DNA of 64,000 nt from Hypomyces perniciosus (GCA_008477525.1 SPDT01000001.1:3720001-3784000), one strand, 5' to 3'. Numbered from the stretch's first letter, positions 23,005 through 35,395 are shown. Translations and numbers: made by a program. Notes: generated from the sequence alone by a model not told the origin.

Positions 23005-26000
23005 CTAACTCGACGTCATTCCACCGCTGTCTACTCGCTGAACACCTGGTCCCACGGGTTTCTTGGGCTTTTTGAAGCAAGCAAATTCGTTCCGACTTGC
23101 CTCCCGCAGCTTCTTCAGCACACTGCGCATCTCAGGCAGCTCATTCTGCAGTCGTGCACGCGCATCGTTATCGGTGCGGCTATCCAGCTCCTGGTATATC
23201 TGACTTTGCAACTCGGACGCCTTGTCAGAGGTGTAGTGGCTAAGCGTCTGTGCGATGAACTCGACATCCAGCGTGGCCTGCATCAGAGCGCCAAATGAGT
23301 ACCGCGGCCGTTTGCGGAACGCCTCGATGAGCTGGAGTGAGGTTTGTTCGAGCAGAAATGAGAGCACCTGAGGCGTGAGAGAGGCAGCTGTGGATGATAC
23401 TTGAGAATGCACAAGGACAAGTGTGAGAAGTGCCTCGTGGACATAAGGCTTGGCGGCTTGTGGCCGTTGATTAGATGGAGGGGCCCAATCGGTGGAGGAG
23501 ACACCAGCCTGGACAATGTCGCGAATCTTCTCAATGAACTGTTTGGTGTACGATTGAAACAATCGGGCATCGATCTGGCCAAGAACATCACGAATCGTCT
23601 TGGACTCGTCAGTCAGTTTGACCGAAAAAGCGTTCTCGAATTGAGAGTTTAGATTGGGCACCACCTGAGACCGTAGTGCTTGCAGGTTGCTTAATGTAAG
23701 GAGCATTCTGACGTTCTGTGAGGGTGTTAGTCGAATCGATCAAATCAAGAGAAGACATGGAGAGTAAAGCTTACTTGGTCTCCAGCATCCAATGTGCTCT
23801 TGCCCACTATAGTTGCGGTAGCAGCAGGGAGAGGCAATCCCTCCTGTTCGATAGACCACTCATCATCCGCCTTCTTCACGGAACGCTCCGCATTTTCAAC
23901 CATGCCACTCAGGGCTTTATACAGAGTGGTGACATACTGACTCCGCACTATTTGAAGCAGCTTAGTCGGCGGTGGCTGCATGATATCCTCAGCACCAGGC
24001 CCCGACATTGCCTCCGAGATATAGAGGATCTTCTGCATGCCCGTCAGGAGAGTCCCTTCAAATGCTGCAAAGCTTGCCGGCATTCGAGTGACGTCGCCCG
24101 ATTCCGAACAAGGTAACCAGTCCTCGACATGCTTGATATTCTCAGCATCCCTATTCCAGGCGGCGCAAAGGGCGGTCACGCACCGCTCCCTGGAGATGCC
24201 GACCAAAGTCTTTAGCTGCTCGAGTTCCTGGCTACCCCCCGATCTAACAGGAGTGATGGTGGCCAGATCCGAAGCTCCCGAGCCCACCAAAGCCAGCATC
24301 TTAGAGAGATAGTGCACGGCACTGATCGAGTTTGACCATGGCGGCCAGAAGGCAAGCTTTTCCCACGGCTCACCTCTCCTAGGGGATGGCGGTGGCGGGT
24401 TATTTGTATCAAAATTGAATCTTGGATCTCGAATCGAGGTGGGCGTTAGAGAGTTACCAAAACCACCGGCTGATGCTGGAGATCTAGGTGTTATCGGGAG
24501 CGGCGAGAATAGTAGCGAAATATCCTCAGGGGGCAAGCCGGCAAAGAATTCATACACATGCACTCGCAAGAGATTCACCAATTCCACAACACCTTTCTCA
24601 AGGTCTGACACTGTTTGGTGGGTTAGTTGGTGATGGGTTTGCGATTCGCCGCCGTAGCCCATAGGCAGTGTCCTTTGAGTCTTGCCCTCTATGAAGCCTT
24701 GTGCTGTCTGCCAGAATTCCAGCACTTCTCCAAGAATGCCCTGAGAAGAAATGAGATTGGTTAGGAAAGTGAGGATCTTCTCCCACAGTTCAATCACATC
24801 CACAGAGTCGTTCGCCGTTGGCTTATTGTCAATGCTCTGCCTGCCTAGGGAACGAAGGTGGGAAGCCACAGTCTGTGGTGACGGTTTCTCATCACGGGCC
24901 AATCTTCGTCGGAGCACTTCGATTTCCACCCTTGTATGCTCTCCCGTTGCTTGGATCTTGCCTTTGAGATAGTCGTATCGGCTCAGCAGCCACACCCAGA
25001 TAGGATTGTCCTCAACGCCTAGCTCCAGCAGTAAGGCAATGTTGTCCATATACTGATCTAGCCCGCGGCCAGCGCTGGTCTCAGATTTCGATAGCGTGTG
25101 AAATGAAACAAGCCTTTTCCACACCTCCCTCTTGAAATTCTGGATTTGACGGTCAACATCGTGCCACATGCGACCCGCAAGCAAGATCTGATAGAGTTGG
25201 GCATCGTCCGGCGTTTGGCCCTTGAGTTCATTTGATAAACTACGCGCCTCGTCGGCAAACTTTCTGGCACGGTTGTATGCCTCCACCAAGGTTTCGTAAT
25301 CTTTCCTTTTGATGCAGTCGGATATTGTTGGGCTTAATTCCACATAGTCCTTGAATTGGTTCAGGTATTTGGAGAAGGTTTTCAGATTCCCTTCCTTTTC
25401 TCGACCTCCTAGAGCCGGTCCCCAAACGTCTTCGGCTTTGGCAGAAACATCCAAAAGAGGAGCTTTGATTCCAAGGACACCATATTCGCTTTCCTTGACC
25501 AAGGCATTCTTCTTGCGAGTATCCGACATAGACAACGCCAGCGGGTTGTTAGGGCCAATTCTCCCACTGCCACTGCGCAAACTGTGTCGACTCGCATGAC
25601 GGTTGTGGCCCTGAGACCGAGACGGAGGGCTGTCGCCTCCACGGTGCTTCATCTCCTTGTACACATTGTCTATCGTAGCTTTTGCCCGAACGAATCTCTC
25701 GAAGTTGCTCTCCACCAGGACTTTGAGAGACGCAGATTTCTGATCAATCGACTGCGAGAGAACATCTAAGCCATCGAGCAAGGTGCGTGTATCAGCGCTG
25801 GAATGCATCTGCGACAAGAACAGAGCAGGGGAAAATGTTGTTGAAGAAAGCATAAAGCGGTTCCCTGTACCAGCATGATCAGCCCTAGATATATCAGACG
25901 CGACGTGTCGTTGGGAGACTCACGCAGTCTCGCATCATCTTGCAAGGGGAGTCCTAGTTGTTTCAATGAGCGAACAACGCTGTCTGTCGTCCCTAACGGA

Positions 26001-26245
26001 TCCGGCTCGTCTTTCTGGACCACGCTGTTGACCCCTCCTTTCCCGCCTTCTAACCCCAGCGCAAGGTTTCTTCCATCACTGATGGCTGACTCGAGAGCCT
26101 GGTATCGTGACTGCTGTCGATTGTGCTTCTTGGTCTCGCCTTCGTCACCAGAAGATTCGTTGCCATCCTTCTCGGCAGGCCATTCTGTTGGGTACGCCGT
26201 GGGAAGCTGGTAGAAGTCGAGGATTGTCCGCTCGTAGTCGCCCAT
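23005..26245 (-). CDS. SEC5: Exocyst complex subunit SEC5
   Basis: SEC5 is one of eight exocyst subunits that tether secretory vesicles to the plasma membrane, notably at hyphal tips. Three exons: 26245-25924, 25864-23775 and 23715-23005, with 59-bp introns (25923-25865 and 23774-23716), giving about 1040 residues, normal for filamentous fungi. The N-terminus starts MGDYERTILDFYQLPTAYP. The family core follows: LGLPLQDDARLRNRFMLSS, then SPALFLSQMHSSADTRTLLD, coiled-coil-forming KVLVESNFERFVRAKATIDN and the long alpha-helical rods of the C-terminal half. Both junctions are clean (DARLR-NRFML; AGDQ-NVRML). It shares a divergent promoter region with IDH2 but the two are not functionally related. 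Confidence 0.93.
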
Positions 26246-26936
26246 GGTGTTGGATGCAGATGCGGTTGAGTGAGACGTGGGGGGAACAGGCTGCCCCGTT
26301 ATGGCCGTCGCATACTAAGCCAAGCGATTCGAACGGTCGTGCGTGTCGAAGTGGAGTTTAGGAGTTGGCTGGTTTATTGGAGCTTCCCAAGGACAGAGTA
26401 GGTTTAAGGTGTTGCAATGTTGAAGCAAGCATCAAGCTTATGGCACCCAAAGGAGGTTCTGTGGCTGCACGACGCATGTGGACACGCCCAGGTGTGGCTG
26501 CAGACAGCAAAGGGCCAGCCACACAAATCAGGAATCACCAGCCACAACGCCTCAGTCAGCATCATCATCAGCCTCATTATTCCGGGTCCCCCCGGTTTAA
26601 AGGCGGCTCGGAGTGCATAGACGCAACTCCGACGGCTCCGAGGCGCTTGACCGAAGCAGACCCAGTAAAACGAGGAAAAAACAGTGCCGCGGCATATCTT
26701 CTGTGGCTGGTGGTGGCTGGTGTCCTCCACTCAGCGCTGTTTGAGCCACTTGCAGCGCAGGAACCAAGGCTCAAGCGTGCATATCGGCGGCTTGCAGTTT
26801 CGCCCATTCCGGACACCTATCAAAAAACTTTCGATCATTTTTTGTTTCTTCTGCGCGCTCATTCTCTTGCTCTGCCGGGTAAAGTCTCTTGATTTCCTTA
26901 TTTCATCTGGAACGCGCAGCTTCACAGACCCTCAAA
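26246..26936. promoter_or_regulatory. Divergent promoter region SEC5 / IDH2
   Basis: About 690 bp between two divergent start codons. It includes CA-rich segments (26500-26570) and a T/C-rich leader just before IDH2 (26820-26880). Short open frames exist on both strands but overlap and lack domains. I see no defined operator. Confidence 0.5.
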
Positions 26937-28438
26937 ATGCTGGCCATCCGGGCTTTCTCCAACCCTGCCGCCAGGCAAGGCCTGCGTGCGGCTCCCCGCG
27001 CTGCCGCCACCTGGACGATTTCTGTACGAACAATATGCGCCCAGTGTTGTGGAATCGCTCTGCTAACGTAGTGACTTGCCTAGAGCCAGCGATTCTACTC
27101 CCAGGAGCGAGTTGCCAAGTATGAAGGCTTCAAGGACTCGAACGTACGTTGCTCAATGCTCGCCAGGCCCTTCCCGCAGCCTTTCCGTGACCTTTCCGCG
27201 GCTATCCCCAGGGTCTAAGCGGGATAAAATCACTCAAGCCGCACTGATTATGTTTACGATGACCAAAAAAACACAAGACACTTACAACATCTATAGGGCA
27301 ACTTCCTGGTCAGCTTGATTGAGGGCGATGGCATTGGCCCCGAGATTTCACAGTCTGTCAAGGACATCTTCGCCGCCGCCAAGGTTCGTCTGGACCCCTC
27401 CTTATCAGTTCGGCTGATGAACACAATGACATCAGGACTAACAAACAATTATAGACCCCAATTGCTTGGGAATCCATCGATGTCACTCCTATCCTCAAGG
27501 ATGGCAAGACGGCCATCCCAGATGCTGCCATTGAGAGCATCAAGAAGAACAAGATTGCCCTCAAGGGTCCTCTGGCGGTACGTGGTGGGCTGTATACACC
27601 ATGCATTCACCTCCCGGCATATGTTCTAACTCTTGTCTTTCACTAGACCCCTGTTGGCAAGGGCCACGTCTCTCTCAACCTGACTCTGCGACGAACATTC
27701 AACCTCTTCGCCAACCTGCGCCCCTGCCGATCAGTCGCTGGATTCAAGACACCTTACGACAACGTCGACACCGTCCTGATTCGAGAGAACACCGAGGGCG
27801 AGTACTCTGGTATTGAGCACATTGTTGTTGATGGTGTTGTTCAGAGCATCAAGCTCATCACCAGCGAGGCTAGCGAGCGTGTCCTGCGATTCGCCTTCCA
27901 GCATGCCGAGGCCATTGGCCGCAAGAAGGTCCGTGTCGTCCACAAGGCCACCATCATGAAGATGTCCGATGGTCTCTTCGTCAACGTCGCTGAGCGCGTT
28001 GCCAAGGACTTCCCCAACATTGAGTTTGATGCTGAGTTGCTGGACAACACCTGCCTCAAGATGGTCACGGACCCCAACCCCTACAACGATAAGGTCCTGG
28101 TCATGCCCAACCTGTACGGCGACATTCTGTCTGATATGTGCGCTGGTCTTATCGGTGGTCTCGGCCTGACCCCATCTGGCAACATCGGTGATGAGTGCTC
28201 CATCTTCGAGGCCGTCCACGGCTCGGCCCCAGATATTGCCGGCAAGGGCCTCGCCAACCCCACTGCCCTGCTGCTCAGCTCCATCATGATGCTGCGCCAC
28301 ATGCGCCTCAACGAGCACGCTGGCAGGATCGAGAAGGCTATCTTCGACACCCTGGCCGAGGGCAAGGCCCTGACGGGCGACTTGGGCGGCAAGGCCAAGA
28401 CCCACGAGTACGCTGCCGCCATCATTGAGAAGCTGTAA
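26937..28438 (+). CDS. IDH2: NAD-dependent isocitrate dehydrogenase, catalytic subunit 2, mitochondrial
   Basis: Oxidises isocitrate to 2-oxoglutarate with NAD+ in the mitochondrial TCA cycle, as a hetero-octamer with the regulatory subunit IDH1. Five exons: 26937-27023, 27084-27143, 27297-27383, 27455-27577 and 27647-28438, giving about 382 residues. The first ~35 residues are rich in Arg, Ala and Ser without acidic residues, a mitochondrial presequence. The core has [46 protein letters not shown], the substrate-binding [22 protein letters not shown] and [17 protein letters not shown]. The active-site Arg, Tyr, Lys and Asp residues of the family are present. Codon use in the last exon is strongly C-ending, consistent with high expression. 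Confidence 0.96.
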
Positions 28439-29305
28439 ACAGACGTCATTTTTTTATACCTCACCACCAAACCCGACACCCGATCACCTATTACTACCAC
28501 GATGACGACCCGTTATTCATCATCACAACGTCAACCCGGGCTTAAACCTCACGGTTTTTGCGTCATATCCATCCGCACATCAAAACAAAACACCATCCCC
28601 TGATCCATTGTTGACATACATACACTTGGGAAGGGAAGGAAGGGGAGTAGAAGTATGCATGTTGGTAGTAGAGTGTACCAAGTTCGCTACGGCGCTACGA
28701 GATCGTGAAGAGATAAATATGTTCAAAGATTCGGTGTGCGCGCCAAACTTGATATGTGAGATGTCAGTAAACATCACTTCCCAAATTACAGAGTGAATGC
28801 CAAAAAGTAAGGCAATGGGGAAATACATACAGGTATATGCTATAAATATCATGCTGCATACGGAGTACCTCCGCTGAGGTCGCAAGGGGTGGTGACTGGA
28901 AGTTAGTAACTGGTTTACAACTTCGAAGGCTGAGGGGGAGAATGATGGACACTCATCTCTTTAACCACGTCGAATCAACATGACCACTACCAGGCCCTCT
29001 GATAGTGGTATATCGCCGCTCATTCTCCTCCCGTGCCAGCTTCATTCCGTATATATGTTACTAAGCATTATGTATGGTAGTAGCATCTAGGCCCACCCCG
29101 ACCCCGCTGCATCGGCACGGTATCGGCACAGGACCCACCCCGTACCTCTCGGGGGACCGGACCGGTCCGGGCGTGTCCCCTTGTCCTCACTGGATTTTTT
29201 TTTTGACCTAGGAACCTGCATATCCAACTTGCCAGTCCTTCCGCAAAACTGTGGATTTCATCCAATGGATCCGGCCGATGAGACTACCGTCATTATGCGG
29301 GAGAT
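28439..29305. other. Intergenic region downstream of IDH2
   Basis: About 870 bp. The left part is IDH2 3' untranslated sequence. A TACGGAGTAC motif copy lies at 28859-28868. A perfect 14-bp palindrome of CCGG/GGTCC composition lies at 29157-29170. A T-tract follows at about 29196-29205. No gene is firmly supported, although an alternative splice of the next feature could extend into 29200-29305. Confidence 0.45.
29157..29170. repeat. 14-bp perfect palindrome CCGGACCGGTCCGG
   Basis: The 14 bases equal their own reverse complement and contain nested CGG/CCG half-sites of the kind recognised by Zn2Cys6 regulators. No function is known; it is recorded as a visible structure. Confidence 0.6.
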
Positions 29306-29767
29306 CTAGATCCCGTATGAATCGATTGAGCGTGCGAGACGGTATATGTCCGAAACTGCTGACTCGTCTGTGGAAAAGGCATCATCAGAAAAGCTCACGA
29401 TCCAGATATATGTGGTGATATATGTGAGTGGTGGTGGGTGGGTGACATACCGATAAATATCATTCTCATCTGATCGTCGAGGGAGCAACCCGGATTTCTC
29501 TTGGCTAGAGATCCAAGCCGCCATCTCGGCACCCTCTTGAAGCTGTATTCCACGCTCATTTACCTTTTTGCTACGTCGTCTAGCTTTCACCTCGACTATA
29601 ACGAGGCTAGGGCACTCCTCTTCGAGTTTGCCGTCCTGGAGGAACAGCAAGCAGCCATCTGTCACAGCAATAATTATGTCGGTGTCCACTCCCTTGGTGC
29701 TGTTTGCGGTCCCTGCTTTACCTCTCAAAAGGCTTTGTCGTACATTTACAGACAGGTATGTGATCCG
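29306..29767 (-). pseudogene. Fragment resembling a PD-(D/E)XK nuclease-fold protein
   Basis: An open frame of about 150 residues bounded upstream by an in-frame TAG (29770) and without an early ATG. Its core reads VRQSLLRGKAGTANSTKGVD, then TDIIIAVTDGCLLFLQDGK, then SLVIVEVKARRRSKKV and QEGAEMAAWISSQ. The order D ... E-V-K ... Q/E helix matches the PD-(D/E)XK nuclease-like fold seen in many lineage-specific fungal proteins. It begins abruptly only about 100 bp after the end of the next gene, so it is either a 5'-deleted remnant, a downstream exon of that gene, or a gene with an unrecognised first exon. A GTATGT donor inside it (about 29450) and a CACAG acceptor about 80 bp later are compatible with splicing. 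No restriction or toxin role should be assumed. Confidence 0.45.
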
Positions 29768-29864
29768 CTATTCCAGTTAGGAAACGGACAGAATAACAAT
29801 CCACATTGACATTCTGTCACTTCCACTGTGAATCCCTTCACCCCGACCAATCGTCCGTGATACC

Positions 29865-31076
29865 TCACGCTGGCGCCTTACCAAATTCTCCTGGCATTGG
29901 GATCCTCAGTGTTGATGTTGCCCCCGGATTTTTATGACGAGTAGCATTTGCCTCCCTAGTGACATGGCTTTTCAGTGCATCGTCAGAGAAGAATGTCTTG
30001 CCCATTGGTTTGGCCAGCAGCCACCGAAGCGCGACTCGTGCATCTCTCGGCAAGCTGCCATCGGGTGACAGAAGATTTAGTCGACGGGAAACCCGGACAT
30101 GGAGGTTTTTATTTTCAACATGCATTTGTAGGATGCGGCAGCCTGTCGCGTAGAAGCTGAACACCAAAATCTTGAGTAACAAGAATCAGTGACTTGTTGT
30201 TGCCACGAAGGTAGGCCCCTTTGACTTACAGGATGTGTGTGATGTTCTGGCCAATAACGCATTGCTAGGTTATGCCTTAGAAGAATTACTGCTAGCAGCA
30301 TTTCGCTTCGTAAAATTCGATCATCTGGCATAAGGGTATCCATAACGAATGCCATGGTGTGAGATATATCCGACTGTGTCTCAAAACGTCCTGGCCCACG
30401 GTAATACAATGATCTCTCCAGCCAAAAGCGATGAATTTTGTTACTTGCGCCCATCCAGCCTCGTAGGCCACTTTGAAACATAGCTCCAGTTGGGTTTGCG
30501 GAATCTGACCTACCAAATAGCCGAGGTTAATATGTATCGCTCAAGCGATATTTGGCACTTACACATGGCCTCGCGTCGCAGAAAGGGGTGAGTATAATAC
30601 CGTCCAGTCTCAATCATGTTCCAAAGTGCGTTGCTAATGTTCGCCATGCAATTAAAGCCCGGTTCTCGGGCGTACCAACTGACGTCCCACAAGTCTTCCG
30701 GATCATGTTCTGGCCATTTCTCCTCATTCTTCTTGTAAAGTCGAACGTATCGCCCTGATATATTGGGCGGGGCAGGCAAAAAGAACCGTGGCTCTAGATC
30801 AATTGGCCGCGTATCGTCAATATTCAAATCGGCACCACGAATGATACCGAGATCCTTGAGGTCCTCCTCCGATAGGAAAGGTGTCTTTTTGCGTTTTTCA
30901 AGAGAGCGCTTCAGCTTTGTATACAGGCCATAGAGCTGGAGATGCCACTCCAATTGGGGGTCGGGATGTGGCCGTGGCAACGACTTCAAGATTCGCCGGA
31001 AAGACGGCCCTTCACATTGCCACATTTTTTCGAGCACAGCCTTTTCTCCCGGATTCACATATGTTGGGAACACCAT
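29865..31076 (-). CDS. Unrecognised fungal protein, three exons
   Basis: About 364 residues from exons 31076-30563, 30504-30230 and 30170-29865; introns are 58 and 59 bp with GTAAGT donors and CAG/AAG acceptors. The splice choice at CAG 30505 is forced: the alternative TAG acceptor 5 bases upstream leads to another frame. The protein starts MVFPTYVNPGEKAVLEKMW, has a charged helical first half, and a second half containing RFETQSDISHTMAFVMDTLM, RSEMLLAVILLRHNLA and HPILVFSFYATGCRILQMHV. There is no signal peptide, clear membrane helix or catalytic motif I can name. The pattern recalls families of uncharacterised accessory proteins expanded in Sordariomycetes (from memory, not checked). Its close spacing to the nuclease-like fragment on the same strand suggests they may once have been, or still are, one gene. 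Confidence 0.7.
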
Positions 31077-32433
31077 GATGGCTGGCGATATTTCACGTGT
31101 TAGGGATAAGTGAAACGCGCTGGTTTGCCGAGGAGTCGCAGGATCAGCGGATTCAACGAATTCAACCGGTGTGCACAGCAGCAAAGGGGGCCGCGAAAGG
31201 CATTCTCCGTGAACAACGCTTCAAGCAAACTATTCGGAATGAGATTCAACGATGGAAAGGGAAAGATGTCAAAAAAAAGACCTTGGTTGTTTCACAAAAG
31301 TAGATAGATTAAAGTAGAGTATCTCTCAATGAACTTTTGAGTGCTGTGTAAGGGGAATATACCAGTTGGAAGGTCGTTGGTGTTTGAATTGTTTGTTTAC
31401 TTGGATGGCCTCGGCAAAACTTCGGCCCGACGAGCAGGTACCACGTGAGAGACACCAAGGAGAGACTATCTCTTCAACTGAGGCAAGGGATCTTGTTTTT
31501 GATTTGCAGGTGAACTTCTCTGGCCATACAAGTGAACCCCCGTGTCGAAAGGGGTGATACCTTATTCTTATGTCCGTCTCCCGTCGGAGGATAAACTTTG
31601 TATTTATAGTACTACTTACTTCGTAGTAGTAGTAGTAGTGCCTAATGCCTAATCATGCTTGGCACTAAGCCGGATTAGCACAGTACGTTCGAAGTACCAC
31701 AGGCTCCACAGCAATGAAGTCATCCCGAGATGTCTTCAAGCCTTGGTCTGGACCTTCAGGTCAGACATCAATGACGTTCGAGAACGAATCCATATACGAC
31801 GAGCACGAGTACGAGGTATCCCTTCAACCGGAAGCAGGAATGAAGAGTGAAAATGTAATTGGTTTGACTCAAAAGCGCAGGATCTTGCCGATTCCCATTC
31901 GCTGCTCAGATGTCATCGTGATAGCGCCTAAAACAAAACGTAATAATACATACTAGGTATACATGGTATCTCCGCTGTGCAAACAACCAAATACATAAAA
32001 TCTGATTCCCTTCCAATCAAAACATGCCGTGTTGTCCGAGAAAAGGGTGGCGAAGTTGCATATGTGTTGTACCTGTCATACGTGGTCGTAACTCATGACG
32101 TTTCAATGCCCCATTTCATATCCATCCTTATTCTTGTGCCGTGTCCCGCGCTGTGCTGAGCCCCAGAGGGGTGCGAATACCCAAAGACAAAAGAAAATTG
32201 GCCCAAGATGCAGTCTGATTGCTGCCCGCCCCGAGTTCCCCGAAATCCGACGCCTAAACAATGCAAAAATGCTAAGAGCAGAACAAACAAACAAATAGAA
32301 ATTCAGATGTGGTGCGTAGTGAGTATGCGGGAGTCGCATGATCGATTTTTAGTGGTGGCGCATCATGTCCGCTTGCGCATGCCTGTCGGCCAAATCCGTC
32401 AATATTGTGCAACTAGTCGTAGCTGATTGCTTT
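31077..32433. other. Intergenic region
   Basis: About 1.36 kb upstream of the unknown gene and downstream of the F-box gene. It holds a TACTTCGTA motif at 31617-31625 followed by a (GTA)n run (31623-31640), and GTACGTTCGAAGTAC at 31683-31697. Short open frames have no recognisable content. Confidence 0.5.
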
Positions 32434-33594
32434 TCATTCCCAATAGCCCAAGAAAGGCTTAGCGTCTTTCCACAAATCAGTTGGGAAAATGTTGAAGTAG
32501 CTGAGGATCGACTGTGATGCCTCAGGTGATGTTTCAAAGGCTTGTGAATCATCGTCAACCCATCGCTTCCTAATGGTGCCGGGATTGTGGATGGTTCCTC
32601 GACGATTCGGGCGGTTCGGGAAGAACAGGTGCGGACGGCAGGCTTCGGTGAACCTCGCCCACTTCCAATCGTCGGGAGATCGACAAGATCCAAGTTGGTG
32701 GAATGCTTTGATGGTCGTGGCCCAAGATTTTTCGTCCTCGGTTGGCTCAATTGTGATGTCATAGTCCATCAGACACAATCCACACGATCCAGGAGTCTTC
32801 CGACAAGCAACAAGTCCCTCCCCGCCGCTGGACGGTGTCTTCTGTAGCTCAGGAATGTACTGACGATATGAAGATGAGCTCGAGAAGAAAGAGGTGTGTT
32901 CGCAAAGTTTGAAGTCTCGGGCACCGGTGCATTTGCGAAACTCGTGAAGGTCAGCTTCGGTAACGGCGAAGGTGTAAGTACGCTGGAGGAAGAGCTCGTC
33001 ATCCATAACTTTGGCGGAAGTAGAGCAGTGGATAGTGGTCGCGTCTCGGCGTACGCTGTGGTCGATGCACAAGTTCTCAATGGGAATACCGTACTCGGGT
33101 CCGTACAAGTGACTGTTCATGGCCAGCCTGGCGTGGGCAAAGGTCAGGCTGAAGGAATTGCCGACGGGTGAGAATCGGTCTCGATTTCCGCAGTTGAAGA
33201 GGCCATTTCCATTCTTGCTGGTGAGAATCTCGGTCTCGGAATGCGGTCCCCAGGTCTGCTGGAAAGGGTGAAGCTTGTTGCATGGGTGGCAGTAGTAGGA
33301 GCCGCGGCCGAGAGGATCTCGCTCGATGAGAGTGAGGAATTGCTTCTTGTCCTGGGGGCGCATGGTCTTGTAATTTTGAGGGAAGAGAGTATACGTGGCT
33401 GTGCAAGCGAGCTTGAGGCTCAGAGATGATGATGCGTCCAGATGATCATTGATTAGGAACAGCACATCAGTGGGGAGGTCGAGAAGGGGAGTTCTGAGGG
33501 GGATGGTCGCCTCTTCGGTGACAGTAGGGGGAGTTGTGGTGGAGGCGGGAAGCCAACCACCGAGGTCCAAGAGAGAAGTAAATAGCTGAGCCAT
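32434..33594 (-). CDS. F-box domain protein
   Basis: About 386 residues, single exon. The ATG of MAQLFTSLLDLGGWLP (33594) is chosen because the frame upstream begins only with TTG. An F-box-like segment at residues ~37-75 (PLLDLPTDVLFLINDHLDAS, then LKLACTATYTLF) would bind Skp1 and place the protein in an SCF ubiquitin ligase as substrate adaptor. A Cys/His cluster YYCHPCNKLHPF follows at about residue 100, a common partner of the F-box in Sordariomycete expansions. The C-terminal half is rich in Cys, Trp and charged residues with no named domain. The substrate is unknown. Confidence 0.72.
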   Translation of the reverse strand: MAQLFTSLLDLGGWLPASTTTPPTVTEEATIPLRTPLLDLPTDVLFLINDHLDASSSLSLKLACTATYTLFPQNYKTMRPQDKKQFLTLIERDPLGRGSYYCHPCNKLHPFQQTWGPHSETEILTSKNGNGLFNCGNRDRFSPVGNSFSLTFAHARLAMNSHLYGPEYGIPIENLCIDHSVRRDATTIHCSTSAKVMDDELFLQRTYTFAVTEADLHEFRKCTGARDFKLCEHTSFFSSSSSYRQYIPELQKTPSSGGEGLVACRKTPGSCGLCLMDYDITIEPTEDEKSWATTIKAFHQLGSCRSPDDWKWARFTEACRPHLFFPNRPNRRGTIHNPGTIRKRWVDDDSQAFETSPEASQSILSYFNIFPTDLWKDAKPFLGYWE

Positions 33595-34675
33595 GTTGAC
33601 TTCCAAGCAGCAATTGTGAGGGCGGAGGGTGTATCGAGGATGTGTGGTGAATGTGTGAGTAATGAATGGTGTGTAAGTGCCCGTTATCCCAGAGGGGGCT
33701 GGCTATTGTCTTTCGGCCCGCTAGATGGTGCTAGGCAGTTGATCCTTGCATTGAATGAAGAGTTGGTAAGGGTAGGAATTCAATAGAAGAGAGAAGCTTG
33801 GAGAGAGAGAGAAGAGTAGTACTAAATAGTCGTAGTGGTAGGAATGAACAGAGAGAGTCATGTCCATATTAAATCAACCGGAGCACGGGGCGTGGGACAA
33901 GGTAAAGTTGGTTATTGCCAAATTAGGAAACAAGCGGGGGGTGTGGAGAGGGGTGTTGGGCTCGGGGTGTTCGGATACATGTACAAGTATTCTGTACCTC
34001 TTGGCATGTTCAAGACTACTGTACTCCGTACCTACATAAATTATTGACAGCAGCATGCACATACGTAGTATTAGTATTGGCGCTCCATCCATTCAGTTCT
34101 AACAAGCCATCGGAAGCGGATAGTGGTATGTAGTATTAGAGCTGGGTTTGTTTGCTGTTCAAACAGGGAGGCTGGCCCCTGGTTAGGCGAAAAGTGCCGC
34201 CCATGTGCATGCATTGATGGAGACGAGACGAGACGAAAACAAGTGGGAGCGCCGCGCTGAGAGAGAAAATGGGTTGGGTTGGGGCTGGGCGCACGCGTGT
34301 TATCGCTCACTTTTGTCGTCTATGTACGAAGGACGAAGTAATAGTACTCGTACTCGTAGATGTATCCGATGATCCTCGAAATATGAGCGACGACGCGCTG
34401 CCACACACAACAGGGCGGTTGTACACAGGGCGGTTGCGGGCGTCGCAGCGAATTCAGGGATGGCCCTTGATTCGCAGCGTGCATCGTGTGACTCGTGTGC
34501 CCATTCATCAACCGTCCAACTGTCGCTTGGCGCAAGCCTGAAGCCATTGATTGCGGCATGGGTGCTAATACCTACTCGCCTACTCGTACATATGTTGGTA
34601 GACTCCCTGTTCCCGGCTGGCTGGCGGCGCTTGTTGTTCTGGGCAGTACCCCATGCAAGTCAGCACCATGTTATC

Positions 34676-34692
34676 TACTCCGTACTTCGTAC
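34676..34692. repeat. Compound dispersed motif (TACTCCGTAC / TACTTCGTAC)
   Basis: Two overlapping motif copies share the central GTAC: one of the GGAG/CTCC type and one of the GAAG/CTTC type. This overlap by GTAC recurs at other compound sites in the window. Confidence 0.7.
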
Positions 34693-35395
34693 ACTGTCCA
34701 TGATAGTACTCGTATGAGCCCGGGTATCGTCCACAGGCATACCCATGGCCAAGTACGAGTAACCCCAGCGGCATGTGCCCGATGCTCCCTTTCTTCCGGG
34801 CGGTGACTGTTGATACCCGCCGTTATGCATACCTACCTATCGTAGCATTTGGCTAGGTACGGAGTATATAGCATCGAGTATACTTCGTAGATAGTGCTTC
34901 GTACTTCGCAGTCGAGGCCAGATGCCGCGCCACCCCCAGACGAGGCGTCGAGCGCTGCGGCTGTTTTTTTTTTTTTTTCTTGATGGCGCGCAAAGCTGCT
35001 CGATAGCCTTCAGCATGCCGCAGCCAAAAGCATCAGAGACACACAGAAACGGACACAGGACGACCCATGGGGAAGTCGGGGTCTCACGTGGTAGTGGTCT
35101 TCCGCTAATGTGCAGGAAGCCTGAGGAAGAGGGCTGCGTTACCCCCCTCATCTATCTCTTATCAGGCCAATTATCGTCCAGCACCAGCAAGATAACAATT
35201 GAGCTTCTGCAACTACGAGTAGTACTACGAGTACTAGCACCATCACTAGCACCACCACCTTGAAGTTACAGGGAAGAAACAAAGAAACGCAACCTGAAGC
35301 GCTGCTCTGCCACGCTGGGTGGACACGCGACGGTGTCTTTGATTTTACCGAGTTTCCTTGGGGGCAATGCAGGAAGATTGCCCACATACTCACTC

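Noticed and set aside
27731..28405. 224-residue minus-strand frame across the last IDH2 exon
   Set aside because: A shadow of a highly codon-biased gene: strong C-ending codons on the plus strand remove stops on the other. IDH2 identity is certain.
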